Assembly (NCBI GenBank): GCA_035291905.1
Contig: DATDRF010000260.1
Span: forward strand, 1 to 11,848
From: JACPLA01 sp035291905
GTDB taxonomy: Bacteria; Bacteroidota; Ignavibacteria; UBA10030
Direction: 5' to 3'
DNA: 11,848 nucleotides
The number at the start of each line of letters is the position of its first letter. Within the stretch, counting starts at the first letter, position 1. Positions 1 to 6,383 of the stretch are shown piece after piece. Under the pieces are notes generated by a model that was not told the origin of the DNA, searched no databases, and was given only the letters and a program-made list of their open reading frames with translations. The position numbers and the translations under genes are program-made.

Positions 1-2056
1 CCTTTTTTTTGCCGGCAATCCCATAGGCGTGACCAAGGCCGGCCAGGGGAAGAGAGTTATCCTTCCAATTGTCGAGGGCGCTTTGGAACTCGACAATGGG
101 CTCTTTGATCATCGATTTCTGTTCATAGGCCCAGCCCAAAATGACCCGGGCCCACGCATTCTTGGGATTCGCCTGGATGTCTTTGCGGGCAAGCTCAATC
201 GCCTCATCGAGATCTGCGGTGAAGAGGCAGTGCCAGCCGGAGCATAAATTCTTGTCCCATGCAAAGGGATCAAGTTCCGAGGCGAGTTTGACCTCAGCCA
301 TTGACTCTTCCCTTCTGTCCAGGGCCATCAGGTAATGCGCATAGAGATGGTGGATCATGGCGAGGCTGGGGTTGAGCTCAAGGGCTCGTTTGAATTCTTT
401 CTCCGCCTCTGTCCAATTAAAATCATAATGGAGCCATGCCACAGCCAGATAGCCGTGGGCCTCTCCGAGAGTATTATCCTTCTCCAGCGCTTTTAGAGCT
501 GCTTGTTTCATTTCCAAAAAGGCCTTCCGAGGCGGAACATCGCCGAATAGACCACTAAAAAAATAACCTTCTGCAATCTTGGTGTAAGCTAGAGCAAAAT
601 CCGGGTCGAGTTTGATCGCTTGATTAAAATATTCCTTATCGCCTGAATAAACTCCCTTGAGATAGGCGTCGAGGGCTTGAGGATTCACAGTCCTTCTCTT
701 GGCCAACCGGAACCTCTCCTCCTCCCTGAGTCTGATGCCGATCTGCCTCGTGATATCCTGGGCAATTTCGTTTTGAAGAACCAGAAAATCGCCGATGTCG
801 CGCTCGTAACTCTTAGTCCAAAGCTGCCGGTCTTCGACCGCATGAATGAGCTTGGCTGTGATCCGCACTTTTTCCCCCGACCTCAAGACAGAACCTTCAA
901 CCACCATGTCTGCATTCAGCTCTTGGGCAATCTGCGGCAGAGATTTTTCTGTTTTTTTGTACTTCATGACAGAAGTCCGCGATCTTACCCGTAGCGCGCT
1001 AATCTGTCCCAATTCAGTAATGAGAGCATCTGTTATTCCCTCGGCAAAATATTCTTGCTCGGAGTCGCCTGAGAGATTCTCGAGCGGAAAAACGGCGAGC
1101 GATATGATCCGTTTATTCTTTTCCTTGAGCAGCGGTAGCGCAAGGAAAACAAAGACGGCTAGGACAACAACTGCTCCTCCATATATCAACATGCGGCTTC
1201 TGGCCCGCAAAAATGGCTTTGGGACAACGACTTCTTTGCTGGTTTGACTCCTCACACGTCGCAGGTCGACAATGAGCTCGTCTGCATGCTGGTATCGATC
1301 GGAAGCTTTCTTCTCGAGACACTTGTTGACGATCTCCTCAAGTTTCATCGGTACATCGCTTCGCAAGCTTGTGATGGGCGGAGGGGGCTCATTCAGAATG
1401 GAATATACGACTGCATCTTGGTATTCGCTCTTAAATGGCAACCGTCCAGCAATCATTTCATACAGCACCACTCCCAGCGACCAAATATCAGTTCGGTCGT
1501 CGACCTTCTCGCCCCTAGCTTGCTCAGGGGACATGTAGGGCACTGTTCCTAAAGTAGAGCCGGTCTTCGTCAGCTTGGACATTCCACGACTGTGCGCTAA
1601 ACCAAAGTCCATGATCACGGCGCGCCCTTTGTCTGTCACCATAATGTTGCTGCTCTTGACGTCCCGGTGAACAATGCCCTTCTCGTGAGCAGCTTGTAAT
1701 CCTTCTGCCGCTTGAATGGCAACATCCACGGCTTCGTCTATCTTGAGGGGACCTTTCTCGATCTTTCTGTTGAGTGGAGTACCTTCATAGATCGCCATGA
1801 CGATGAAGACTTGTCCATCAGGGGTTTCATCAATCTCGTGAACGTTGCAGATGTTCGGATGGTCAAGAGCGGATGCGGCTTTGGCTTCATGGGTGAAACG
1901 CTGCTTATCCTGCTCGCTGGCAGCGAGTTGAGCTGGGAGAAACTTGAGCGCCACCAGGCGATCTAGCTTGGTGTCGTGGGCCTTGTAGACAACACCCATT
2001 CCGCCCTCACCTAACTTCTCAAGAATCTTGTAGTGCGATATCGTCTGTCCGATCAT
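1..2056 (-). CDS. Ser/Thr protein kinase with TolB-like domain and TPR repeats (3' end off window)
   Basis: Membrane-anchored eukaryotic-like Ser/Thr kinase, open for 685 codons to the left edge, so the C-terminus is missing. Reading the minus strand from 2056 shows a complete kinase domain (about residues 9-270): glycine loop LGEGGMGVVY (15-24), VALK lysine K38, catalytic loop HRDVKSSN (130-137), DFG at D150, GTVPYMSPEQ (170-179) and DIWSLG (190-195). A basic linker precedes one membrane segment at about 289-307. A TolB/adenylate-cyclase-associated type region follows (AVFPLENLSGDSEQEYFAEG, from 321), then TPR-like helices from about 456 (NQAIKLDP, RALELNPSL). I chose the ATG at 2056 because AAGGTGAG (2063-2070) lies 6 nt upstream and because family members begin at this MIGQTISHYKIL point. 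The kinase is presumably cytoplasmic and the TolB/TPR part periplasmic. Substrates cannot be inferred. An in-frame ATG at 2272 would add 72 unlikely residues. Kinase identity is very secure. Confidence 0.93.
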   Translation of the reverse strand, partial: MIGQTISHYKILEKLGEGGMGVVYKAHDTKLDRLVALKFLPAQLAASEQDKQRFTHEAKAASALDHPNICNVHEIDETPDGQVFIVMAIYEGTPLNRKIEKGPLKIDEAVDVAIQAAEGLQAAHEKGIVHRDVKSSNIMVTDKGRAVIMDFGLAHSRGMSKLTKTGSTLGTVPYMSPEQARGEKVDDRTDIWSLGVVLYEMIAGRLPFKSEYQDAVVYSILNEPPPPITSLRSDVPMKLEEIVNKCLEKKASDRYQHADELIVDLRRVRSQTSKEVVVPKPFLRARSRMLIYGGAVVVLAVFVFLALPLLKEKNKRIISLAVFPLENLSGDSEQEYFAEGITDALITELGQISALRVRSRTSVMKYKKTEKSLPQIAQELNADMVVEGSVLRSGEKVRITAKLIHAVEDRQLWTKSYERDIGDFLVLQNEIAQDITRQIGIRLREEERFRLAKRRTVNPQALDAYLKGVYSGDKEYFNQAIKLDPDFALAYTKIAEGYFFSGLFGDVPPRKAFLEMKQAALKALEKDNTLGEAHGYLAVAWLHYDFNWTEAEKEFKRALELNPSLAMIHHLYAHYLMALDRREESMAEVKLASELDPFAWDKNLCSGWHCLFTADLDEAIELARKDIQANPKNAWARVILGWAYEQKSMIKEPIVEFQSALDNWKDNSLPLAGLGHAYGIAGKKK

Positions 2057-2062
2057 AGGAAT

Positions 2063-2070
2063 CTCACCTT
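2063..2070 (-). promoter_or_regulatory. Shine-Dalgarno sequence for the Ser/Thr kinase
   Basis: On the minus strand AAGGTGAG stands 6 nt before the ATG at 2056. It fixes the kinase start over the in-frame upstream ATG at 2272. The same ATG overlaps the TGA of the upstream 48-codon reading frame (ATGA), so coupled translation is also possible. Confidence 0.6.
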
Positions 2071-2075
2071 CCGGC

Positions 2076-2096
2076 TCCCGCCAGACAACGGCGGGA
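2076..2096. repeat. GC-rich hairpin (7-bp stem, 7-nt loop)
   Basis: TCCCGCC (2076-2082) and GGCGGGA (2090-2096) are perfect inverted repeats around the loop AGACAAC. It lies 20-40 nt upstream of the kinase ATG, next to a second palindrome (2102-2143). The loop and flank share GACAACGG with that neighbour. The pair looks like a small dispersed palindromic element or a leader structure. One window cannot tell these apart. Confidence 0.5.
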
Positions 2097-2101
2097 TCCT
2101 C

Positions 2102-2143
2102 AAAGTCGCAACGACTCGCTCGACAACGGTCGTCGGCGACTTT
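2102..2143. repeat. Long imperfect palindrome between the two kinase starts
   Basis: AAAGTCGC (2102-2109) pairs with GCGACTTT (2136-2143). Inside these, AACGAC (2110-2115) pairs with GTCGTC (2129-2134) with one wobble in the minus-strand RNA and one bulged base (2135), leaving a 13-nt loop. The stem is therefore about 14 bp. It sits exactly between the kinase-start relic (2149-2199) and the intact kinase start, so it marks the junction of whatever rearrangement separated them. Confidence 0.6.
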
Positions 2144-2148
2144 CGGAC

Positions 2149-2199
2149 TTCGCCGAGTTTTTCGAGGATCTTGTAGTGGGATATAGTTTGGCTGATCAT
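2149..2199 (-). pseudogene. Relic of a second kinase N-terminus (17 codons)
   Basis: From the ATG at 2199 the minus strand encodes MISQTISHYKILEKLGE, matching the first 17 residues of the intact kinase (MIGQTISHYKILEKLGE) except S for G at position 3. By direct count 38 of 51 bases are identical, and all but one of the codon differences are synonymous. This points to two anciently diverged, once-selected paralogs rather than a fresh duplication. After residue 17 the glycine loop is lost. The frame runs into the palindromic insert and stops after 48 codons at a TGA (2053-2055) that overlaps the kinase ATG. It is either the stump of a deleted tandem kinase gene or a reused leader peptide. No convincing ribosome-binding site precedes it. 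Confidence 0.7.
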
Positions 2200-2221
2200 C
2201 GTTGAGGTCCCCAAAACAGCA

Positions 2222-2262
2222 AAAGCCTCCTTCAAAACGCCACAGCGCTCTCCGGAGGCTTT
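2222..2262 (-). promoter_or_regulatory. Leader hairpin sequestering an AAGGAGG sequence
   Basis: On the minus strand AAAGCCTCC (RC of 2254-2262) and GGAGGCTTT (RC of 2222-2230) form a perfect 9-bp stem around a 23-nt loop. The 3' arm includes most of a perfect Shine-Dalgarno sequence, AAGGAGG (RC of 2226-2232), so folding would hide it. No well-spaced ATG follows directly. The nearest starts are a TTG at 2235, inside the hairpin, and the relic's ATG at 2199. It could be the leader of the ancestral first kinase gene, a transcription pause site, or chance. The stem is plainly visible; the function is not. Confidence 0.4.
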
Positions 2263-2293
2263 CCACCCACATGTTCCCTCCCCACCCGGAAGA

Positions 2294-2325
2294 CTATTCG
2301 GTGAATCTATCTGATTCTCGAATAG
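2294..2325. other. Nested AT-rich hairpin or operator
   Basis: CTATTCG (2294-2300) and CGAATAG (2319-2325) are inverted repeats that enclose a second pair, GAATC (2303-2307) and GATTC (2313-2317), around a 5-nt apex. That gives 12 paired positions in 32 bp. It lies between the end of the five-gene minus-strand operon and the kinase leader. There is no T-run after it in either direction, so it is not a standard rho-independent terminator. A protein-binding dyad or an RNA structure is as likely. Confidence 0.5.
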
Positions 2326-2441
2326 AAATCAATCATCTGCCTCAGAGGTAGGAGATCTGGTCGTGTTTGCTCGGATTTCAGATGCCTTTCAACGCTTTGC
2401 TAACCGAAATGCTAACTCCTTGGTGTGAAAATAGTGTTGCC

Positions 2442-2818
2442 CTATCTATTTCTGAATTCCATTGGGGCACCCTGCAGTTCTGCCAGGTCAAGCTCAAGCT
2501 CCCCGTGCGCGCAATCTCAAAACGGCTTCCCCATTTACTGCGTTTACTGCGAGTCTGTCGTTGCGAAACGTCGGGTGGATAAAGAACAGAACCGGAAAGT
2601 GGATTTTTGCCCTTAAGGGATTTCGCGGACAGATGAATCCCGTACCAACCGGGGCTGCTCGGCAGTTCAACGACTTCAGCGGAAACGCGGTCCGGAGATC
2701 CAGAAGGCTCTTTTCCCCTGATGAGTGATGAGGTGACCCGATCCTCATCCCGGCGGAATTGCGCAGGGACACCTTCAGTGAGCAGAATAAGGAACAGCAA
2801 TATGGACACTTTGCGCAT
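2442..2818 (-). pseudogene. Exported pYEATS-like protein, disrupted by two frameshifts
   Basis: The gene starts at the ATG at 2818, with AAGGAGGAGG (2823-2832) 4 nt upstream, and begins with a signal peptide (MRKVSILLFLILLTEGVPAQ). The homology then moves through three frames. Frame 1 runs to ...SLKGK. Frame 2 continues FPVLFFIHPTFRND and ends at a TGA (2494-2496). Frame 3 reads ELELDLAELQGAP and then FRNR before a TAG at 2442. HPTF followed by ELDLAEL near the C-terminus is how I recall the prokaryotic YEATS (pYEATS) domain. The shifts lie at homopolymers: T5 at 2604-2608 and C4 at 2501-2504. Removing one base from each gives a 124-residue protein (377 minus 2 is 375 nt). The single unshifted frame would instead end at 2378 with an unnatural tail. 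It is the last gene of the operon, 81 bp after the barrel gene. Assembly error is a real alternative to true decay. Family confidence is moderate. Confidence 0.55.
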
Positions 2819-2822
2819 AGGG

Positions 2823-2832
2823 CCTCCTCCTT
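2823..2832 (-). promoter_or_regulatory. Strong Shine-Dalgarno sequence fixing the pYEATS-like gene start
   Basis: AAGGAGGAGG on the minus strand ends 4 nt before the ATG at 2818. It rules out the longer reading frame from 2893, which would put an Arg-rich stretch ahead of the signal peptide. Confidence 0.7.
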
Positions 2833-2899
2833 TTCGCCCGCATCTGATCGTGCGGCCTCGAATCGGCGTTACCATTCCCCAACGAGCCACCATCGTCTT

Positions 2900-3712
2900 C
2901 TAAAACAATACACTGACATTTAACCCGATCGTAGACTTTGTCATGTCGAGCTCTTTGTCAAGCGGAACACGGAACATCACACCGGGGCGAATCATGCCAA
3001 ACCGGGCATTGACTTCTGCCTGAAAATGATGCACTGCATCCTTGTTCCCAAAAAGGAATCCTTCCTCGCTCATTTTCCATAACCCGTTGACACCCGCACC
3101 AACCCTGACAACATCGATCTGATATGCAGCGCCAAGACCATAGTGCGAAAACCACATGTTGTCCCCATCTCCGTTTTTCTCAATCCACAGAGACGGTGCA
3201 AATCGTGCCAGTAAGGAAAAATTATTCAGAATCTGCGGCTGGAAATTGACGCCGGCCTGGATTGCCATCGTCTCCGGGAGGTAGCGTTCGACGTTCGGCA
3301 TGTCTCCAAAGATTCCTGAAAACACGGCCGAGCTGTTGTCCTCGGAAAGAGTGTTCAGCCGAAAACCAAAATCTCCGCTCAGCACACCATTCGACGGGCC
3401 AATGCCGAGTCCCAGATAGGTGTTCCCAATTGAGCCCTTTGAGGTCGACGTGGATCCGAAAGGACTTGAATATTCCATCTTCGACTGAACATACGGAACC
3501 TCAGCGTGTATTGAAAACATGTCGCTTATGGTCACCTTCCCCGAGAGGAGAATAGTCATTCCCGTGAAGGTGTATCCGAACTCGTTCTTGAAGCTCGGAA
3601 TGAGCACTTCCGCCGTTACCGAAGATTCCTCGTTTGTCCGCATAAGCTCGGTCTGAGCAAGCCCTGCGGCCGGGACCACAAAAGCAACAAGAAGGATAAA
3701 GATGCGTTTCAT
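2900..3712 (-). CDS. Exported outer-membrane beta-barrel protein
   Basis: 270 residues. A clear signal peptide (MKRIFILLVAFVVPAAGLAQ) is followed by alternating hydrophobic/polar strands rich in Gly and aromatics. The chain ends in NVSVLF with a terminal Phe, as many BAM-assembled barrels do. AGGAGG (3718-3723) is 5 nt before the ATG. The general look is that of small porin-like or MetA-pathway-type outer-membrane proteins, but I do not recognise a named family. It follows the CDP-alcohol phosphatidyltransferase by 31 bp on the same strand, so it probably shares its transcript. It may export, house or sense the product of that enzyme pair; that role is inference. No disruption is seen. Confidence 0.8.
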   Translation of the reverse strand: MKRIFILLVAFVVPAAGLAQTELMRTNEESSVTAEVLIPSFKNEFGYTFTGMTILLSGKVTISDMFSIHAEVPYVQSKMEYSSPFGSTSTSKGSIGNTYLGLGIGPSNGVLSGDFGFRLNTLSEDNSSAVFSGIFGDMPNVERYLPETMAIQAGVNFQPQILNNFSLLARFAPSLWIEKNGDGDNMWFSHYGLGAAYQIDVVRVGAGVNGLWKMSEEGFLFGNKDAVHHFQAEVNARFGMIRPGVMFRVPLDKELDMTKSTIGLNVSVLF

Positions 3713-3743
3713 GACAGCCTCCTGAAAGTGGTTTGATTGGCAG

Positions 3744-4655
3744 TTACACTTCGATGACCGCTGTTTGTTCCGTTTTGCTGGAATCCCGCCCGTGAACCTC
3801 GTCGCAAGATTCGGGACGTCCCGACGGCTTCTTCAGATTCTTCTGCCACATCAGAATCATGATCAACATGAACGCGTTTCCCATGACAATGAGGTAAATC
3901 AAATACAGATCGACCCGCGCCGCAAGGCAGGCGACGATAAGAAACATCACATGAGTACTAGTTCCGTTCAGTCCCCAAATCCGAAGGTGACGGCTCGTCC
4001 GCTCATCATCTTCAATTCCGCCGAGCCAAGTACCGAGAACCTGCTGACATGCGGCATACCTGGCGTACATCCAATGGACAACCCCGCTCCCGTTTCGCAT
4101 CGGCGCAGCGCCGGGAATCGCCTGCACCTCCCTTGTGGACCTGCCTGTGCCGGCGATCTTTAGATATTCCGTTCTGAAGAGATCGTACACCATTGCCTGC
4201 AGAGCGTAGCTTGCACCCGCGCCGCCGACGGCACACCACCATGCGCTCTCGCTCACGGCGGGGTTTCCTCTGACTCCAATCCCGACGAAAATGGAGATGC
4301 CGACGGCATAATCAATCAGCCCGTCGAGAATCCTCCCCATGGGAGATGCTGACTTCTGCAACCGTGCAAGCTGGCCGTCGGCGCAATCGAGCAGCGCCGA
4401 AAGCCAGATGAACAGCGCGGCAGGGAGAAGGTCCGATTCCGGAGTCATACCCAGGAGAATGCCGCCTCCAACTCCGAGAACCATTGACAAGAGGGTCACA
4501 TGGATCGGCCGCAAGGGTGTGGATTGAAAGAGCCTCGCCGCAATAAACGCCAACGGACGAAACATGAGAAGGTCCACAAGTTCTTCCGCTGCGATCGCCT
4601 TCAGCGACGACCGATACTCCTGTCGCAGTCTCGCTATTCCAGCCGGTGTGCTCAT
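3744..4655 (-). CDS. CDP-alcohol phosphatidyltransferase family protein
   Basis: Integral-membrane enzyme of 303 residues that transfers a phospho-alcohol group between a CDP-activated donor and a hydroxyl acceptor. The full family signature D-x2-D-G-x2-A-R-x8-G-x3-D-x3-D is present: D90, D93, G94, A97, R98, G107, D111 and D115. These residues bind the divalent metals and the CDP moiety. Hydrophobic segments occur at about 50-70, 76-92, 113-127, 138-155, 233-251 and 252-270, consistent with the usual six helices. The charged C-terminal tail (about 270-303) is extra. The start codon overlaps the stop of the aminotransferase by 4 bp (ATGA), so the two are translationally coupled. Whether the lipid is the CDP donor (as in PgsA or PssA) or the acceptor cannot be read from the motif. 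The aminotransferase partner argues against a routine housekeeping synthase. Confidence 0.88.
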   Translation of the reverse strand: MSTPAGIARLRQEYRSSLKAIAAEELVDLLMFRPLAFIAARLFQSTPLRPIHVTLLSMVLGVGGGILLGMTPESDLLPAALFIWLSALLDCADGQLARLQKSASPMGRILDGLIDYAVGISIFVGIGVRGNPAVSESAWWCAVGGAGASYALQAMVYDLFRTEYLKIAGTGRSTREVQAIPGAAPMRNGSGVVHWMYARYAACQQVLGTWLGGIEDDERTSRHLRIWGLNGTSTHVMFLIVACLAARVDLYLIYLIVMGNAFMLIMILMWQKNLKKPSGRPESCDEVHGRDSSKTEQTAVIEV

Positions 4656-5719
4656 GCCGCGATGACCTTTCTTCTTGTCAGCGCCTGCGCCATGGTTTCT
4701 ATCACGAGCGCATTCTCATCCGGCGTGCCGATGGAAATCCTCATGTGGTTTCTCAGCCGAATGTCATCATCATCGAAGAATTTGATGACAATGTTGTTGC
4801 GGCTGAGGGCCTGCCTGATCTGAGCGCCCGATTCCGGATCGAACGATGCGAGGACAAAACTGGCGTCCGATTCGTACACGGTCATTCCGGGAAGCGCTCC
4901 GAGACTCCTGTAGTACTTCGTCTTTTCCTTTTCGATCGTTCTGCTGAGAGCACCGTAGTATTCCGTTGCGTCAAGAGCCGTCATCGCAAGAGCTTCCGAA
5001 ATTCGATTATACCCGAGATACTTTTTGTTGAACTTGATCAGCTTCTTGATTCCCTTGCCGGCAAGGGCATATCCTATCCGCGCCCCTGCAAGGCCGTAGA
5101 GTTTCGAGAAGGTTCGGAGAATCACGAGGTGGGGAAACTCGTCCAGGAGATCCGGAAGGGGCAGTTCGTTGATGGACGTAAATCCATGATAGGCCTGATC
5201 AAGAACCACAATAGTGTGTTCCGTCGCAGCAAGCACTGTTCGCAGATCATCGATGGCAAGCGAGTTTCCCGTGGGATTGTTCGGAGAGCTGATCAGGAGC
5301 GCTTGGGGCCGCCTGGCACGATAGGCGTCGAGGATCAGATCGGGATCAAACGAGAAGCCATGCTTCTCTTTGACCAGCCTGAAGGTGCGGGTTTCCGCAT
5401 GAACCTCAGAAGCAACCGAGTCGTAGTACCACCATGAAAGCTCCGGCTTGAGAAGCACGTCACCGCTGCCAAGGTAACAGTGAACCGCCTGCTTGATGAG
5501 GTCTTCGCTCCCATAGCCCAGCAGGACCCGTTCCTCGGGGACGTGATACAACTCGGAGAGTCTCTGCGACAATGAGCTCTTGATCCCCCTGGAGTAGTCG
5601 CGGGTATAACAGCTCAGCTCTTCCGACGAAATGTTTCGCAAGGCGTCAAGGCATTCAGGCGCCGGGCCGGCTGTCGTTTCATTCCGATCCAGATAGATTT
5701 TCCTGATTTGCGTGTTCAT
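4652..5719 (-). CDS. HisC-like PLP-dependent aminotransferase (fold type I)
   Basis: 355 residues, a normal length for the histidinol-phosphate aminotransferase/CobD-like group of class I/II aminotransferases. Visible motifs are the N-terminal DRNE (11-14), GYGSED phosphate-binding turn (68-73), SPNNPTG (145-151), PLP-ring Asp D174 and Tyr Y177 in VVLDQAYHGF, Schiff-base lysine K206 in RTFSKLYG, phosphate/carboxylate Arg R214 in AGARIGY, and substrate-carboxylate Arg R327 in MRISIGT. GGAGG stands just before the ATG. No other his gene is nearby, so histidine synthesis is unlikely to be its job. Coupling to a CDP-alcohol phosphatidyltransferase suggests it makes or uses an amino-alcohol phosphate or a similar head-group precursor. 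Some HisC relatives, such as CobD, are decarboxylases, so transaminase against decarboxylase is open. Confidence 0.87.
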   Translation of the reverse strand: MNTQIRKIYLDRNETTAGPAPECLDALRNISSEELSCYTRDYSRGIKSSLSQRLSELYHVPEERVLLGYGSEDLIKQAVHCYLGSGDVLLKPELSWWYYDSVASEVHAETRTFRLVKEKHGFSFDPDLILDAYRARRPQALLISSPNNPTGNSLAIDDLRTVLAATEHTIVVLDQAYHGFTSINELPLPDLLDEFPHLVILRTFSKLYGLAGARIGYALAGKGIKKLIKFNKKYLGYNRISEALAMTALDATEYYGALSRTIEKEKTKYYRSLGALPGMTVYESDASFVLASFDPESGAQIRQALSRNNIVIKFFDDDDIRLRNHMRISIGTPDENALVIETMAQALTRRKVIAA

Positions 5720-5747
5720 GATTCCTCCATTGTGAATGAGTCGTTTT

Positions 5748-6383
5748 TCATTGTACTGCGATTGTCTGCACCAAGAGAATCAGACCCTTCCCCACGTAGG
5801 CCGCTGCAAGCAGCATGAACATCCCTGCTCCACGGGCTGTGATCCTCACAATATTTAACCCCGCATTCTTCTGGAGCTTTTCAACTGTCATCATCATTGC
5901 CGACAACCAGAGAAATGTGCCGACACCCGTTCCGGCGGCGAATGCATTGCGGGCAGTCGCCTCCGTGGCAAGAAGGCCGTTCGTATGGAGAAGACCCGCG
6001 ATCACCACATAGGAAGCCCCAATGGTCGGTGTCGTAAGAGGCAGTATCAATCCCAGAACAAAAGAATTTGAGGCAGAGATTGATTTTTCTTTTTGTGAAG
6101 CGGGAACCACATCGAAGAATGTGTAACGGATCCCCATCCCGAGAAGCAGCAGGAACCCTGCCCCGTTGATCAATCCTTGAGCTCTGACCGGAATCAGAAG
6201 ATCCATCCCGAGTATTGCAGCCGATGCATACAGCACTTCGCACAAGGCGGCCCCACACGCAAAAACCATCGTCTGGCGGCGGCCGGTTTCCAGGGTCTTT
6301 GCGATCAGAGTTGCGGTCACCGGGCCCGGGGGAATCGAAACAACGAAACCGGCCAGCACGCCAAGTATCAACGCCGTCAACAC
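5748..6383 (-). CDS. LysE/RhtB-family amino-acid exporter-like membrane protein
   Basis: 211 residues with about six hydrophobic helices. The N-terminus has the LysE-type signature SIPPGPVTATLI (16-27), followed by a Gly-rich second helix (GAALCEVLYASAAILG). Family members export amino acids or small related compounds across the inner membrane. The start is a GTG at 6383, preceded by AGGAAGG 6 nt upstream. The aminotransferase begins 28 bp downstream on the same strand, making this the first gene of the putative operon. The location suggests it moves a substrate or product of the aminotransferase/CDP-alcohol transferase pair. A family-level call is safe; the substrate is not known. Confidence 0.82.
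   Translation of the reverse strand: MLTALILGVLAGFVVSIPPGPVTATLIAKTLETGRRQTMVFACGAALCEVLYASAAILGMDLLIPVRAQGLINGAGFLLLLGMGIRYTFFDVVPASQKEKSISASNSFVLGLILPLTTPTIGASYVVIAGLLHTNGLLATEATARNAFAAGTGVGTFLWLSAMMMTVEKLQKNAGLNIVRITARGAGMFMLLAAAYVGKGLILLVQTIAVQ

Larger units (their letters stand above)
2057..2441. other. Non-coding leader region between operon end and kinase
   Basis: This 385-bp stretch has no intact gene that I can support. It contains the kinase-start relic, two palindromes, the Shine-Dalgarno hairpin and the nested hairpin listed separately. On the minus strand TTGATT and TAGATT occur with 17-bp spacing (about 2332 to 2304). This is only a loose promoter match and it overlaps the nested hairpin. 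Confidence 0.5.

Noticed and set aside
2054..2272. In-frame 72-codon extension of the kinase from an ATG at 2272
   Set aside because: It reads the relic kinase start in a wrong frame, crosses two hairpins and gives a Cys/Arg/Trp-rich sequence unlike a protein domain. The ATG at 2056 has its own Shine-Dalgarno sequence.
2378..2893. Single-frame 171-residue protein for the pYEATS-like gene
   Set aside because: Its first 25 codons lie ahead of a strong Shine-Dalgarno sequence and a signal peptide, and its last third is the wrong frame of conserved blocks that read well in the other two frames.
4646..5437. Plus-strand reading frame of 263 codons
   Set aside because: Antisense to the aminotransferase, which has all its catalytic motifs. 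No domain or signal is visible on the plus strand.
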